Assembly: GCF_000711195.1 (NCBI RefSeq)
Contig: NZ_JOMR01000001.1
Span: forward strand, 1,426,001-1,490,000
Origin: Thiomicrospira pelophila DSM 1534
GTDB taxonomy: Bacteria > Pseudomonadota > Gammaproteobacteria > Thiomicrospirales > Thiomicrospiraceae
Length of the DNA: 64,000 bases
Direction of reading: 5' to 3'
The notes beneath the pieces were generated by a model, which was not told where the DNA came from, did not search any database, and saw only the letters and a program-made list of their open reading frames with translations. A program made the position numbers and the translations under genes. Below are positions 24,406 to 33,372 of the stretch, piece by piece. Each line of letters opens with the position of its first letter. The first letter of the stretch is position 1.

Positions 24406-25320
24406 TTAGCACCTCGTCACACCACGCAATCCGCTATATATCAAAAATTTACTGTATTGCTTATAACCATTGAGAAAGTAATGAATCGAAAATGCTAAGA
24501 CTGCTTCGTAAGCTGTTAAATCTTTTCTTTTTAATAACCTAAACAAAACCTTAACTGGCGGAAGTAAGTTTCGAATCAGTGAGAAAAATGAAATCCCTTC
24601 ACCTCGCATTTTCTTAAGTGTAATTACACCGCCCGCAATCCGTCGTTCTTTTTTCAGTAATTCACGAATGGTCTTTAAAGAAGGATGTGTAACTTTTGCA
24701 CTTGGAGCATAAACAATATTACAACCCAATTTGGTTGCTCTCTCATTCCATTCAAAATCACCACCCGACATTAATTGTTCGTTAAACAATCCAACTTTTT
24801 CAAATAATTCTTTCTTAACAAACAAATTAGCCGTTACCGCTACGCCTTTCTTCACTCGCTTAAACTGGTCAAAAACAAAGGCCTTTGAGTAAATTTCAGC
24901 TACCGTTTGCTTATTTTTAGGACTCTGCTCCAAAATTATATGCCCTGCCACCCTATCAGCTCCCTTTTCAATCACCTGTAAACCCTCTGTTAACCAATTA
25001 ACATCGGGTATACAGTCAGCATCGGTAAAAACCAAAACATCACCACTTGCATGACTTATACCAGTATTACGAGCCGCGTAAGAACCAGGTTGAGCTTCTT
25101 CTATAACCATCACATTTGGTGATAAATCCATTTTTGGATTATTATCTTTTGGATTATTATTCACGACAATGACTTCAAAATCGTTTTCTGGAAACGTTTG
25201 TCTACTTAAGGCGTCCAAGCATACCGCAACCCGATTCCAATCTTTATAGGTTGGGATAATTACCGATACTTTAAGCATAGATATAGTTTCTACTTTTTTT
25301 ATAGGTTCATGCTCTGACAT
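24406..25320 (-). CDS. GT2 family glycosyltransferase
   Basis: 304 residues, GT-A fold: VSVIIPTYKDWN, FTDADCIPDVNW (DAD acidic motif), AGHIILEQSP and LMSGGDFEWNERA. It is a clear paralogue of the GT2 at 2941-3816. Its ATG overlaps the stop of the next upstream GT2 by one base (TAATG), so translation is coupled; an internal ATG (MLKVSVI, 25278) is a possible alternative start. The last 40 residues are hydrophobic, suggesting membrane contact. Donor sugar unknown. Confidence 0.85.
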   Translation of the reverse strand: MSEHEPIKKVETISMLKVSVIIPTYKDWNRVAVCLDALSRQTFPENDFEVIVVNNNPKDNNPKMDLSPNVMVIEEAQPGSYAARNTGISHASGDVLVFTDADCIPDVNWLTEGLQVIEKGADRVAGHIILEQSPKNKQTVAEIYSKAFVFDQFKRVKKGVAVTANLFVKKELFEKVGLFNEQLMSGGDFEWNERATKLGCNIVYAPSAKVTHPSLKTIRELLKKERRIAGGVITLKKMRGEGISFFSLIRNLLPPVKVLFRLLKRKDLTAYEAVLAFSIHYFLNGYKQYSKFLIYSGLRGVTRC

Positions 25321-26261
25321 TAATATTTCCGCCCACTAAAACCAAATAGTTTTCTTACGTTCTGCGGCCAAACAGTTGTTATATACAAAACAAGTGCATA
25401 TAGAAAATCACCGCGCCAATATAGCTTAGCGGCTAAATTGAAATTTTGACAACCGCGATGAATATTCGACTTCCAATCATTTCGCAGCCAACGATTAAAA
25501 TACTTTTGTAACAATAATTTTTCATCTGTTTTCAACGATAATGCCAAAGATTTAAAAACATCTTCACTCATTAAATAACCCGTTGATGGTGCTGATTTAG
25601 TGACCATATTTAACGCATCGGTATAGTATAAACTACCAATGTGGTTACTCCACGCCATTTGCTTGTGAAAACACAGCATCTTTAGCCACGCAAATAAATC
25701 CCCACCTCGTTTTACTTCTGGGTGAATAATAAACAGCTCACTCAGCAATGGAGATGATCTTTTTACACATGCCACACTAGTGTGAATTGGCCGAGAACCA
25801 TGCAATCCTTTCTGTAAATATTCCGAAAGTGTAACCAAATGAGAAGCAGCATTTGGGTGCTGTCGGCTATATTTATCGATTGAGCTTTTTTTAGCACTTC
25901 TCGACTCCCAACCCGCTCCCAACATCATTGCACCAGGAAATTTCTGACTTAACGCATGCATTTTTTCTAAATGACAAGGTAACCACTCATCATCTGCATC
26001 TAAAAACGCAATCCACTCACCCTGAGCCTTTTCAATTCCTAAGTTACGTGCCGCATAACCTCCCGGCCCTGGTTGATTTCGATAAAACACCTTAATGCGG
26101 GGGTCTTGAAACTTTTCAACTTCAGTATTGCTATTATCCGTTGAGGGGTCACAAACTACGATGACTTCAAAATCGTCAAATTTCTGCGAAAAAACGGAAT
26201 TAAGCGCCCTAGCAATATGAGGCCCTTTGTTATAAACAGGGATTACAATCGAAAAAAACAT
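25320..26261 (-). CDS. GT2 family glycosyltransferase
   Basis: 313 residues, GT-A fold: FSIVIPVYNKGPHIARAL, VVCDPSTDNS, PGPGGYAARNLGIEKA and the acidic motif AFLDADDEWLP (about residues 92-102). It starts 2 nt after the wecE stop, so it is in the same operon and may add a sugar to the same repeat unit. It is not closely related to the other two GT2 enzymes. Specificity cannot be read from the sequence. Confidence 0.85.
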   Translation of the reverse strand: MFFSIVIPVYNKGPHIARALNSVFSQKFDDFEVIVVCDPSTDNSNTEVEKFQDPRIKVFYRNQPGPGGYAARNLGIEKAQGEWIAFLDADDEWLPCHLEKMHALSQKFPGAMMLGAGWESRSAKKSSIDKYSRQHPNAASHLVTLSEYLQKGLHGSRPIHTSVACVKRSSPLLSELFIIHPEVKRGGDLFAWLKMLCFHKQMAWSNHIGSLYYTDALNMVTKSAPSTGYLMSEDVFKSLALSLKTDEKLLLQKYFNRWLRNDWKSNIHRGCQNFNLAAKLYWRGDFLYALVLYITTVWPQNVRKLFGFSGRKY

Positions 26262-26263
26262 AT

Positions 26264-27409
26264 TTATTCAACCTGACTAAAAAATTGAATTACACTACTT
26301 ATAACTCTTGCAGACTCAAAACCTTGCATCCCGAAATACATCGGCAATCTAACTAATCGCTCACTGTCATTAGTTGTAAAACGGTCTCGACCATTAAATA
26401 GGCCAAACTTTATACCCGCAGGAGCCGAATGGAGTGGAATGTAGTGGAATACCGCCATTATATCCTTGGCTTTTAGGTAGTCGATAAAGGCTGTGCGCTG
26501 TTCCAGGTCTTTTAACTTTAGATAATACATATGCGCATTATGCTGACAATATTCTGCAATGATTGGTAAATCCACAAGGCTTGCTTGCTGTAGTGGCTTA
26601 AAAGCTTCGTGGTATGCATTCCACGTCGCCAAACGATTTTGGTTAATTTCATTGGCCTTTTCTAATTGCCCCCAAAGATAAGCGGCTTGTAACTCACTAG
26701 GCAGATAACTACTTCCTAGGTCCACCCAGGTATATTTGTCTACCTGCCCTCTAAAAAATTGGCTACGGTTAGTACCTTTTTCACGAATCACTTCGGAGCG
26801 TTGTAAAAAACGTTCATCGTTAATTAATAACAACCCGCCCTCACCGCCGCTGGTGTAGTTTTTGGTTTCGTGAAAACTAAACACCCCCAGATGTCCAATC
26901 GTTCCCAGTGGCTTACCTTTGTATTGGCTCATCATGCCCTGTGCAGCATCTTCCACCACAAACAACTCATGACGATTAGCGATGCTCATAATTGTATCCA
27001 TTTCGCACCCCACACCTGCATAATGTACAGGCACAATCGCTTTGGTTTTGTTAGTAATCGCGGCTTCAATTTTGGTTTCATCGATATTCAGGGTATCGGG
27101 GCGAATATCCACAAACGTAATCTTTGCGCCACGCAATACAAATGCATTGGCAGTACTGACAAAGGTATAGCTGGGCATAATGACTTCATCGCCCGGCTGA
27201 ATATCAATCAAAATCGCTGCCATTTCCAACGCCGCTGTGCAAGAAGGGGTAAGCAAGGTTTTGGGGCAACCCAACTTTTCTTCAAACCAGGCCTGACACT
27301 TTTTACCAAAAAATCCATCTCCCGAAATTTTATTGCTCTGCATCGCCTGTAAAACATATTGCTGCTCATTACCGGTTAAAGGCGGCTTATTAAATGGAAT
27401 CATGTTCAC
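26264..27409 (-). CDS. wecE: dTDP-4-amino-4,6-dideoxygalactose transaminase
   Basis: 381 residues, closely following E. coli WecE/RffA: MIPFNKPPLTGNE, LLTPSCTAALEMAA, VIMPSYTFVSTANAFVLRGA, SFHETKNYTSGGEGG with PLP Lys183, and REKGTNRSQFFRGQVDKYTW. It aminates C4 of TDP-4-keto-6-deoxyglucose to TDP-Fuc4N. Its substrate comes from the rmlB-rmlA pair at 29.1-31.1 kb, and the next gene upstream encodes the N-acyltransferase. It overlaps that gene by 20 nt. Very high confidence by sequence and context. Confidence 0.95.
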   Translation of the reverse strand: MNMIPFNKPPLTGNEQQYVLQAMQSNKISGDGFFGKKCQAWFEEKLGCPKTLLTPSCTAALEMAAILIDIQPGDEVIMPSYTFVSTANAFVLRGAKITFVDIRPDTLNIDETKIEAAITNKTKAIVPVHYAGVGCEMDTIMSIANRHELFVVEDAAQGMMSQYKGKPLGTIGHLGVFSFHETKNYTSGGEGGLLLINDERFLQRSEVIREKGTNRSQFFRGQVDKYTWVDLGSSYLPSELQAAYLWGQLEKANEINQNRLATWNAYHEAFKPLQQASLVDLPIIAEYCQHNAHMYYLKLKDLEQRTAFIDYLKAKDIMAVFHYIPLHSAPAGIKFGLFNGRDRFTTNDSERLVRLPMYFGMQGFESARVISSVIQFFSQVE

Positions 27410-27959
27410 TCTCTAAATACTTCTTCTCTAATTCAAGCAAATCTTTTTTACGGTCTTTAATTTTCTTAGCTGGTGAACCTACATAAATTGACCAAACTTC
27501 TGTTGATTTTAAAACTAATGAATTTGCACCAATTGAACCACCATCCCCAACTTCAACACCCGGCATAATTATTGATCCGGCACCAATGATGGAGTGTTTA
27601 CCAATTTTTACCGGCAACATAATTTCATTTTTAAAATCTTTTGGAATTGTCGAGTTTGTCATCGTCACACCAGAGTAATCATCTGATTGAGTAAAAATTT
27701 TAACTCCATAAGCTAGCGCCACAAAATCCTCTATAACTAAACCAAGCTCTCCACCAGCAACTAAACATTGAGGTGTTATATGCACATTTCGTCCAATTTT
27801 TATATTGCCTGAAATAACGCAAAAATCATCAATTCGTGAATAGTCACCAATTTCTATTTGGTCGGCATTATAAATGCTGGCCCGATCACTGATTTTGACA
27901 TTTTTTCCCAGCGATTTAAAACCCAGGTCAGCCAATTGTAATTCTGTTAAATATGCCAT
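27390..27959 (-). CDS. Hexapeptide-repeat N-acetyltransferase, predicted for TDP-Fuc4N
   Basis: 189 residues forming a left-handed beta-helix: VKISDRASIYNADQIEIGDY, ISGNIKIGRNVHITPQCLVA, IMLPVKIGKHSIIGAGSIIM and IGANSLVLKS. A charged C-terminal helix follows. Hexapeptide acyltransferases of this size acetylate amino sugars. Between wecE and a GT56 gene the obvious task is acetylating TDP-Fuc4N to TDP-Fuc4NAc, replacing the GNAT-type WecD of E. coli. The start overlaps the GT56 stop by one base (TAATG). Confidence 0.82.
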   Translation of the reverse strand: MAYLTELQLADLGFKSLGKNVKISDRASIYNADQIEIGDYSRIDDFCVISGNIKIGRNVHITPQCLVAGGELGLVIEDFVALAYGVKIFTQSDDYSGVTMTNSTIPKDFKNEIMLPVKIGKHSIIGAGSIIMPGVEVGDGGSIGANSLVLKSTEVWSIYVGSPAKKIKDRKKDLLELEKKYLESEHDSI

Positions 27960-29002
27960 TAGTTAAATAATTCGTGTAATTGAACAATATAATTTTCATA
28001 TGAAAAAAATTGTTTGACGGTTTCTTTATTTCTATCTAGTATTGATTGATCAAACTGGCTAATTTCAAAATATTCGATGTCATAAACGACAATGTCATGG
28101 CTTTTAAAAAACTCCCACTGAGTAACATCACTGCGCATAAACACTTTCTTTCCCAAGCCCAACAACGTAATAGTATTACCCATCGCCTGTTGTCGTTTAT
28201 GGTTAAATATAGCTATATCAATTTTGCCAAGGACATCAAGATATTGATTAAACGGCATGTGTTCAATGAATGCATCGAACTTATCACCAAAGCGCTGTTT
28301 TCCTTGTTCAATAATCGTTTTCGCATAATCTGGATTGCCGTAAGTCAAAGGCGCATAGATTTTTATATCTTGAGCTTTAAAGGCTTCAAGTTTATCAAAC
28401 ACATCTAAATGGTTATTGCTCGGGTCGGCAGAGTTACCAACCAAAATATTGATGCCTGTGTGTTGTTTTTTCGGTACATCATATTCTTTATAAAGGTTAC
28501 TGGGATACATAAAGCATTCATGGTATTGCCCTTTTGTACCATACCATTGTTGGGCCAGCTCATAATCGCCTTTGATATAGGTAACCAAATGCCCCATATT
28601 TTTAATCACAGGCCGACGAAAAAACTCTTTAAACTTTGAGGAAAAGTTTGTATTCCTTTTTTGATATCGATATAAATCTAATCCAAGTATTACCCAATAA
28701 GTTTTTTTTAAAATCCAGGGCATTAACCACAGCAATTTCACTAAATCATTACTAACCAAACCATGCACAATAATTTTATCGGCCTTCACCATTGCACGAA
28801 CTAAATTGAACATCACGACTAGATTAAACCATGATAAATCATGTTCAATATAAACACGTGACCTAGTTTTTATAGAATACTTTTCTTTTTTTCCAAAAAA
28901 ACGGTACTCATGCTGAGATATGTCAAAATCATCCTCAACAACATTAATAAAATCTGAAATAAACTTATCTAAGTGACCAATATGTAAAATCTTACTACCC
29001 AC
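27959..29002 (-). CDS. GT56 family TDP-Fuc4NAc transferase (WecF-like)
   Basis: 347 residues. It has the GT56 landmarks VGNSADPSNNHLDVFD, IYAPLTYGNPDYAKTII, FGDKFDAFIEHMPFNQYL and IFNHKRQQAMGNTITLLGLG. E. coli WecF transfers Fuc4NAc to a lipid-linked disaccharide. The neighbouring rmlBA, acetyltransferase and wecE genes complete a TDP-Fuc4NAc pathway, so this is probably the matching transferase. A paralogue at 8332-9507 serves the other module. Confidence 0.87.
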   Translation of the reverse strand: MGSKILHIGHLDKFISDFINVVEDDFDISQHEYRFFGKKEKYSIKTRSRVYIEHDLSWFNLVVMFNLVRAMVKADKIIVHGLVSNDLVKLLWLMPWILKKTYWVILGLDLYRYQKRNTNFSSKFKEFFRRPVIKNMGHLVTYIKGDYELAQQWYGTKGQYHECFMYPSNLYKEYDVPKKQHTGINILVGNSADPSNNHLDVFDKLEAFKAQDIKIYAPLTYGNPDYAKTIIEQGKQRFGDKFDAFIEHMPFNQYLDVLGKIDIAIFNHKRQQAMGNTITLLGLGKKVFMRSDVTQWEFFKSHDIVVYDIEYFEISQFDQSILDRNKETVKQFFSYENYIVQLHELFN

Positions 29003-29053
29003 TTTATAGCCTTATATTAAATTTGAAACATGTATAAGTTAAATAAAATACTG

Positions 29054-29923
29054 TCATTTACCTTCAACGATCTCTTTCAAATATTGCCCATAGGTATTTT
29101 TGGATAAAGCTCTAGCGGTTTGCATAACTTGTTCATTACTTAACCACCCATTGCGCCAGGCGATTTCTTCTAAACAGGCAATTTTATAGCCTTGGCGTTT
29201 CTCGATAGTTTCCACAAACATAGCCGCTTCTAACAGGCTTTCGTGGGTGCCTGTGTCGAGCCAGGCAAAACCTCGACCTAGCAATTCGACATTAAGGTCG
29301 CCCCGCTCCATATACATTTGGTTGATGGTGGTGATTTCGAGTTCACCTCGGTGGCTAGGTTTAACTTGTTTGGCAATATCAATGACATCATTGTCGTAGA
29401 AATATAGGCCGGTGACGGCAAAATTGGATTTTGGGTTTTCTGGTTTTTCTTCTAGGCTGATGGCTTTTTGGTTTTGGTCAAATTCGACCACACCAAAACG
29501 TTCGGGGTCTTTTACTTGATAACCGAATACGGTGGCTCCAGCAGGCCTGGCGGCGGCGCGCTTTAGAATCGGTGAGAAGCCTTGTCCCCAGAATATGTTA
29601 TCTCCTAGCACTAAACATACGCTATCGTTGCCAATAAACTCTTCGCCAATGATAAAAGCTTGGGCAAGGCCGTCTGGGCTGGGTTGAATGGCATAGGTTA
29701 GGTTGACGCCAAAATCTTTGCCATCGCCGAGCATTCTTTGAAAACCGGCTTGGTCTTCTGGCGTGGTGATGATCATTATGTCTTGTATGCCCGCGAGCAT
29801 CAACACGGATAGCGGGTAATAGATCATCGGTTTGTCGTAAACCGGTAACAACTGTTTGGATACGCCGCGTGTTATCGGGTATAAACGTGTGCCGGAACCG
29901 CCAGCGAGGATGATACCTTTCAT
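29054..29923 (-). CDS. rmlA: Glucose-1-phosphate thymidylyltransferase RmlA, copy 2
   Basis: 289 residues from the ATG at 29923, overlapping the rmlB stop (ATGA). [20 protein letters not shown] and LGDNIFWG are present. Almost identical to copy 1 (16110-16973) until about 30 codons from the end, where it diverges (ends [13 protein letters not shown]). By position it supplies TDP-glucose to the Fuc4NAc branch, though the two products are interchangeable in the cell. Confidence 0.96.
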   Translation of the reverse strand: MKGIILAGGSGTRLYPITRGVSKQLLPVYDKPMIYYPLSVLMLAGIQDIMIITTPEDQAGFQRMLGDGKDFGVNLTYAIQPSPDGLAQAFIIGEEFIGNDSVCLVLGDNIFWGQGFSPILKRAAARPAGATVFGYQVKDPERFGVVEFDQNQKAISLEEKPENPKSNFAVTGLYFYDNDVIDIAKQVKPSHRGELEITTINQMYMERGDLNVELLGRGFAWLDTGTHESLLEAAMFVETIEKRQGYKIACLEEIAWRNGWLSNEQVMQTARALSKNTYGQYLKEIVEGK

Positions 29924-31098
29924 TGTTTGCTTCCTAATCGTTCTCTTTGGTAACTGCCGTCTTGCACATGTTGGCACCAGACCTGGTTGTCGAGATACCA
30001 CTGTACGGTTTTACGGATGCCCGATTCAAAGGTTTCTTGTGGTGTCCAACCGAGTTCATGTTCGATTTTGCTCGCGTCGATGGCGTAGCGCATGTCGTGT
30101 CCGGGGCGGTCAGTTACAAAGACCTTTAGGTCTTTGTAATGATTAATTTTTAATGTTGAATTTTTAATGGTTTCGTTTTGCGCAATTGGGGCAAGTTCAT
30201 CGAGAATCTCACAGATTTTATCCACGACTTCGATGTTTTGTTTTTCGTTGTGGCCGCCGATATTGTAGGTTTGACCTACCTTACCGTTTGTTGCCACTAA
30301 CACGAGCGCTCTAGCGTGATCTTCTACATACAACCAATCACGGATTTGATTACCTTTTCCGTACACAGGGAGTGGTTTGCCTTCTAGGGCATTAAGAATC
30401 ATTAACGGGATGAGTTTTTCCGGAAAGTGATACGGACCATAGTTGTTTGAGCAATTGGTAACTAACGTTGGTAACCCATAGGTTCTTTGCCAAGCCCGCA
30501 CGAGGTGATCAGAGGCCGCTTTAGACGCACTATAGGGGGAGCTGGGTGCATAAGGCGTAGTTTCGGTGAATAGAGGCAATATTAAATTTTGAATGTTTAA
30601 TTTTGAATTATGGGCATCTGTTGGAGATCCTTCGCTTTGTTCAGGATGACCAAGTGTTGTTTCATCAGGATGCGGTAGATCGCCATAAACTTCGTCAGTT
30701 GAAATATGATGAAAGCGGAAGTTGGTTTTTTTGTCGCCTTCTAACTGATCCCAGTAGGCGCGAGCTTGTTCCAATAAAGTATATGTACCAACTATGTTGG
30801 TTTGGATAAACTCACCCGGACCGTCAATCGAACGATCCACATGCGATTCTGCGGCAAGGTGCATGACTAGGTCTGGTTGGTGTTCGTTAAACACCCGCTT
30901 GAGTTCAGGTGCATCGCAAATATCAACTTGTTCAAATGCATAGCGCGGGTTATCACTGACGCTTACAAGTGACTCAAGATTGCCCGCATAGCTGAGTTTA
31001 TCGACATTGACGACTGAGTCGTCAGTATCGTTAATAATGTGCCGCACCACTGCAGAGCCTATAAAACCGGCACCGCCAGTTACGAGAATCTTGAACAT
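29920..31098 (-). CDS. rmlB: dTDP-glucose 4,6-dehydratase RmlB, copy 2, with two in-frame repeat insertions
   Basis: 392 residues starting [14 protein letters not shown], directly after the stop of the GT-C gene (TAAATG). The catalytic STDEVYGDL and [10 protein letters not shown] are intact. In the same surface loop as copy 1 it has a different insertion (30579-30660), reading GHPEQSEGS and then [11 protein letters not shown], so both repeat types are side by side. The later KNSTLKINH insertion (30141-30170) is shared with copy 1. Otherwise the two copies differ by only a few bases. Confidence 0.95.
   Translation of the reverse strand: MFKILVTGGAGFIGSAVVRHIINDTDDSVVNVDKLSYAGNLESLVSVSDNPRYAFEQVDICDAPELKRVFNEHQPDLVMHLAAESHVDRSIDGPGEFIQTNIVGTYTLLEQARAYWDQLEGDKKTNFRFHHISTDEVYGDLPHPDETTLGHPEQSEGSPTDAHNSKLNIQNLILPLFTETTPYAPSSPYSASKAASDHLVRAWQRTYGLPTLVTNCSNNYGPYHFPEKLIPLMILNALEGKPLPVYGKGNQIRDWLYVEDHARALVLVATNGKVGQTYNIGGHNEKQNIEVVDKICEILDELAPIAQNETIKNSTLKINHYKDLKVFVTDRPGHDMRYAIDASKIEHELGWTPQETFESGIRKTVQWYLDNQVWCQHVQDGSYQRERLGSKQ
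30141..30170 (-). repeat. AT-rich in-frame repeat in rmlB copy 2
   Basis: Same sequence and frame as 17191-17220 (KNSTLKINH), as expected within the long duplication. Confidence 0.8.
30579..30660 (-). repeat. Composite repeat insertion in rmlB copy 2
   Basis: On the minus strand it reads GHPEQSEGS followed by [11 protein letters not shown]. It joins the HPERSEGS-type and AT-rich repeats in one in-frame insert, at the loop where copy 1 has a different, longer insert. Confidence 0.8.
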
Positions 31099-32247
31099 TT
31101 AAGCCTCTATTTTCGCTTTTATCGTACTGTTTTTAATCAAAAAAACAACGATAATTAACTGGAATACAAAGGTCGGAAGACCGATCACTTCTCGCAACCA
31201 TTCATATTCGCCTTGCATTCTACCCGTCAGCGGATAAACCAATCCGGCCATGACTCCGAACCACAAGGCAAATAAAACCACAGCATAGAACGCTTTACGA
31301 TTAGGTGTATCAGATTGAAACTCTAACAATACCCAAAAAAGAAATACCGCGAAATAGGAAATGTAGAATTGGAAATTACCGACTTTGTAAAACATGAACA
31401 AAAAAGTAAAGCCTAACAATAACGCAGTATGAACAGCAAACCGGCCTTTTAATAGCTGGTAAAAGACATATCCCATAGAAACTAAAATAAATAAATTGCC
31501 TAATAAGATAACGATCTCTGCAGTAACTTGACCAAAAGGAAAATAGCTATTGAATACAAACGCCATCAACGAGAACATTGCAGGATCTCGGCCGTTTGCT
31601 TTACCAAAGGGGTAAAAAACTGAGCTCCCCCAAATCAGATACGCGACTAAATATACAGAGACCACTACACCCAAAAATAACAATACATTGTTTTTAATTG
31701 TTCGCTTTTCTCGCGTTAAAAACGGCAATAAGAATAATGGATAAAGCTTGGTGACGAAGGCAATGGCCAATAAGCTAACCCCCTGCTTCATCTTTTGCGG
31801 AGCTTGGGTTGCCAATATCAACCCCCAAAACATCAAAAGCGCAACAAATGCATCGTTAAAGCCGTAGGCAAGCATTCCGACTAAGAATAGCGGGTTTAGA
31901 AACCAAATAAAAAACAACAAGCCTATTTCAAACCGCTGCATATTCGACTTTTCAATCAACTTATATAGGGTATACCAACCAATAAACAGCCAGCTGGCGA
32001 TAAAAATGAGTTTAGGCCCTTGAATATTAATGGCATAAATAAAAGCGAACAGATTATGGGCTGGGCCGTAGGCGTTGGCACCATGAATTCGTGCCCAAGG
32101 ATCACCACCGGATAGAACAAGATCCCAGTGTTTGAAATAACCTAAATAATCATGGGTTGGGGCTATGTAATACCCGATGATGAACATCACTAGTGAAACG
32201 AGCGATGCAAAAATTAAAAATGACTTTTTTGAAGCTGATGTCATCAT
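31099..32247 (-). CDS. Multi-pass membrane glycosyltransferase (GT-C, GT87/DUF2029-like)
   Basis: 382 residues with about ten membrane segments. The first periplasmic loop reads GYFKHWDLVLSGGDPWARIH and NAYGPAHNLFAF, the pattern of DUF2029/GT87 polyprenyl-phosphate-dependent transferases with an acidic residue after the first helix. VTKLYPLFLLPFLTREKR is also typical. Such enzymes add sugars in the periplasm. Here it heads the first O-antigen module, just before rmlB copy 2 (no gap). The sugar transferred is unknown. Confidence 0.7.
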   Translation of the reverse strand: MMTSASKKSFLIFASLVSLVMFIIGYYIAPTHDYLGYFKHWDLVLSGGDPWARIHGANAYGPAHNLFAFIYAINIQGPKLIFIASWLFIGWYTLYKLIEKSNMQRFEIGLLFFIWFLNPLFLVGMLAYGFNDAFVALLMFWGLILATQAPQKMKQGVSLLAIAFVTKLYPLFLLPFLTREKRTIKNNVLLFLGVVVSVYLVAYLIWGSSVFYPFGKANGRDPAMFSLMAFVFNSYFPFGQVTAEIVILLGNLFILVSMGYVFYQLLKGRFAVHTALLLGFTFLFMFYKVGNFQFYISYFAVFLFWVLLEFQSDTPNRKAFYAVVLFALWFGVMAGLVYPLTGRMQGEYEWLREVIGLPTFVFQLIIVVFLIKNSTIKAKIEA

Positions 32248-32304
32248 CCATTCCTTTGGAATTGTAGCTTTAGGCCGCTATTTAGCTCTTAAATCTTATC
32301 TAAG

Positions 32305-33372
32305 TTATAGATCAAAATTAAAACCCTCAAAAACTGTGATGCCATGTTCTTCGAACATCGGCACAAATCTTTGCTGGAACTCGTCTTGTTTATTCAATAC
32401 GGCTATAGGTTTTAAGTCTTCACGCAACCATTTCGTAGTCAGAAGCACGGTTCCTACATCACCAATCACCTTGGCGCCGTTAGGCAATAACGGAAGTACA
32501 AACTCAAATGCTAATGCCGTTGGAATGACACTTACCAAATCGGATTGCGCTAAGCCCAGTGCGTCTTCACCTTGTTGACGCGGGTGGTATTTTAACGCAA
32601 TGCGTTTGCCTTGCGCAGTTAATTGCTCAACAAACGCATGGATGCGCGATGCGTAATCCTTCATTTTTAGCTGATTATTCGGGTGCGGGATAATAATTAC
32701 AACATCAACAGAAGCGAGAACTTGTCCATCAAAATCAAATTGATCCGTAACCAATCGACTAAATTCTTGAGTCACTGAGCCTGAGATCCATTTAGACTGC
32801 AATCTATCCATCGTTTTATTTTTCAATAATGGGTGAGCTTGCTCCGGCTGGAACAACCAGGCCTGGTTAATCCAGTGAGAAGCGCCCACGGTTTTCGGTT
32901 CATCCCACCAAAAACCATAAGTAAGCTTTTTCAACCAACGATTAATACTATCTTTAATAGGATGGTATGGACGACCCGCATAAGAGTACAGACCGTCATC
33001 TAAATACCAACCTTGAGTAGTTGATTGATGCCTTGTTAACTGGTGCATAGCGTATTGAAATTCGATTCGTCGGTCACTGCCTACTGCAATCACATCGGGC
33101 TGGAAAAGCTTTAAACCTTGGCGGATCACGCCAAAGTTAGCTTTACGCTCTAAGAGCTTGCCCCGCCCTTTTGCTTTTCCTGGCAAAACTTTTATTTTCT
33201 TAAACGGACTATGCGGCCAGTTTTGTAGAGCTTGTAAATAAGGGTTATCATCCAGCTGCTTTTGGTCAATCAACCAAAGCTCAGCTTGATCAGTTTCGCG
33301 TCGCGAATTTGCTAGCGCCGCGCAGACCAGCACATTGAGTGGCGTGGAGGGCATATAAAGAACTTTAGCCAT
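32305..33372 (-). CDS. GT-B glycosyltransferase with sialyltransferase-type DDG and HP motifs
   Basis: 355 residues from the ATG at 33372; a further upstream in-frame start lies inside waaC. Residues 123-129 (YLDDGLY) hold the D/E-D/E-G motif and residues 260-266 (LKYHPRQ) the HP motif shared by bacterial sialyltransferase families (GT38, GT52, GT80). The N-terminus MAKVLYMPSTPLNVLVCAAL fits the GT52 type. No CMP-sugar synthetase or sialic acid gene is in the window, so the donor may be another CMP-linked acid or something else. Two copies of CAGGCCTGG-type codons are present, one a perfect 12-mer. It overlaps waaC by 8 nt and likely modifies the LPS core. Confidence 0.7.
   Translation of the reverse strand: MAKVLYMPSTPLNVLVCAALANSRRETDQAELWLIDQKQLDDNPYLQALQNWPHSPFKKIKVLPGKAKGRGKLLERKANFGVIRQGLKLFQPDVIAVGSDRRIEFQYAMHQLTRHQSTTQGWYLDDGLYSYAGRPYHPIKDSINRWLKKLTYGFWWDEPKTVGASHWINQAWLFQPEQAHPLLKNKTMDRLQSKWISGSVTQEFSRLVTDQFDFDGQVLASVDVVIIIPHPNNQLKMKDYASRIHAFVEQLTAQGKRIALKYHPRQQGEDALGLAQSDLVSVIPTALAFEFVLPLLPNGAKVIGDVGTVLLTTKWLREDLKPIAVLNKQDEFQQRFVPMFEEHGITVFEGFNFDL
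32866..32877. repeat. ACCAGGCCTGGT palindrome copy in the DDG/HP transferase gene
   Basis: Perfect 12-mer, extended to AACCAGGCCTGGTT. Read as QAW in the coding frame. Confidence 0.85.

Larger units (their letters stand above)
29149..31089. repeat. Long direct repeat of rmlBA, copy 2
   Basis: Partner of 16199-18169, same orientation, about 12.95 kb apart, 30 bases shorter because of the different loop insertion. Recombination between the two would delete or duplicate the segment holding wzz, the epimerase, ugd, waaL, wecE and the first GT56 gene. Confidence 0.9.

Noticed and set aside
16199-31089. A composite transposon or other insertion element bounded by the rmlBA repeats
   Set aside because: The repeats are ordinary sugar genes with no transposase, no terminal inverted repeats and no target duplication that I can see.
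32305-33372. A true sialyltransferase making sialylated LPS
   Set aside because: Only the fold motifs are seen. No sialic acid synthesis or CMP-activation gene is in the window, so the donor is left open.
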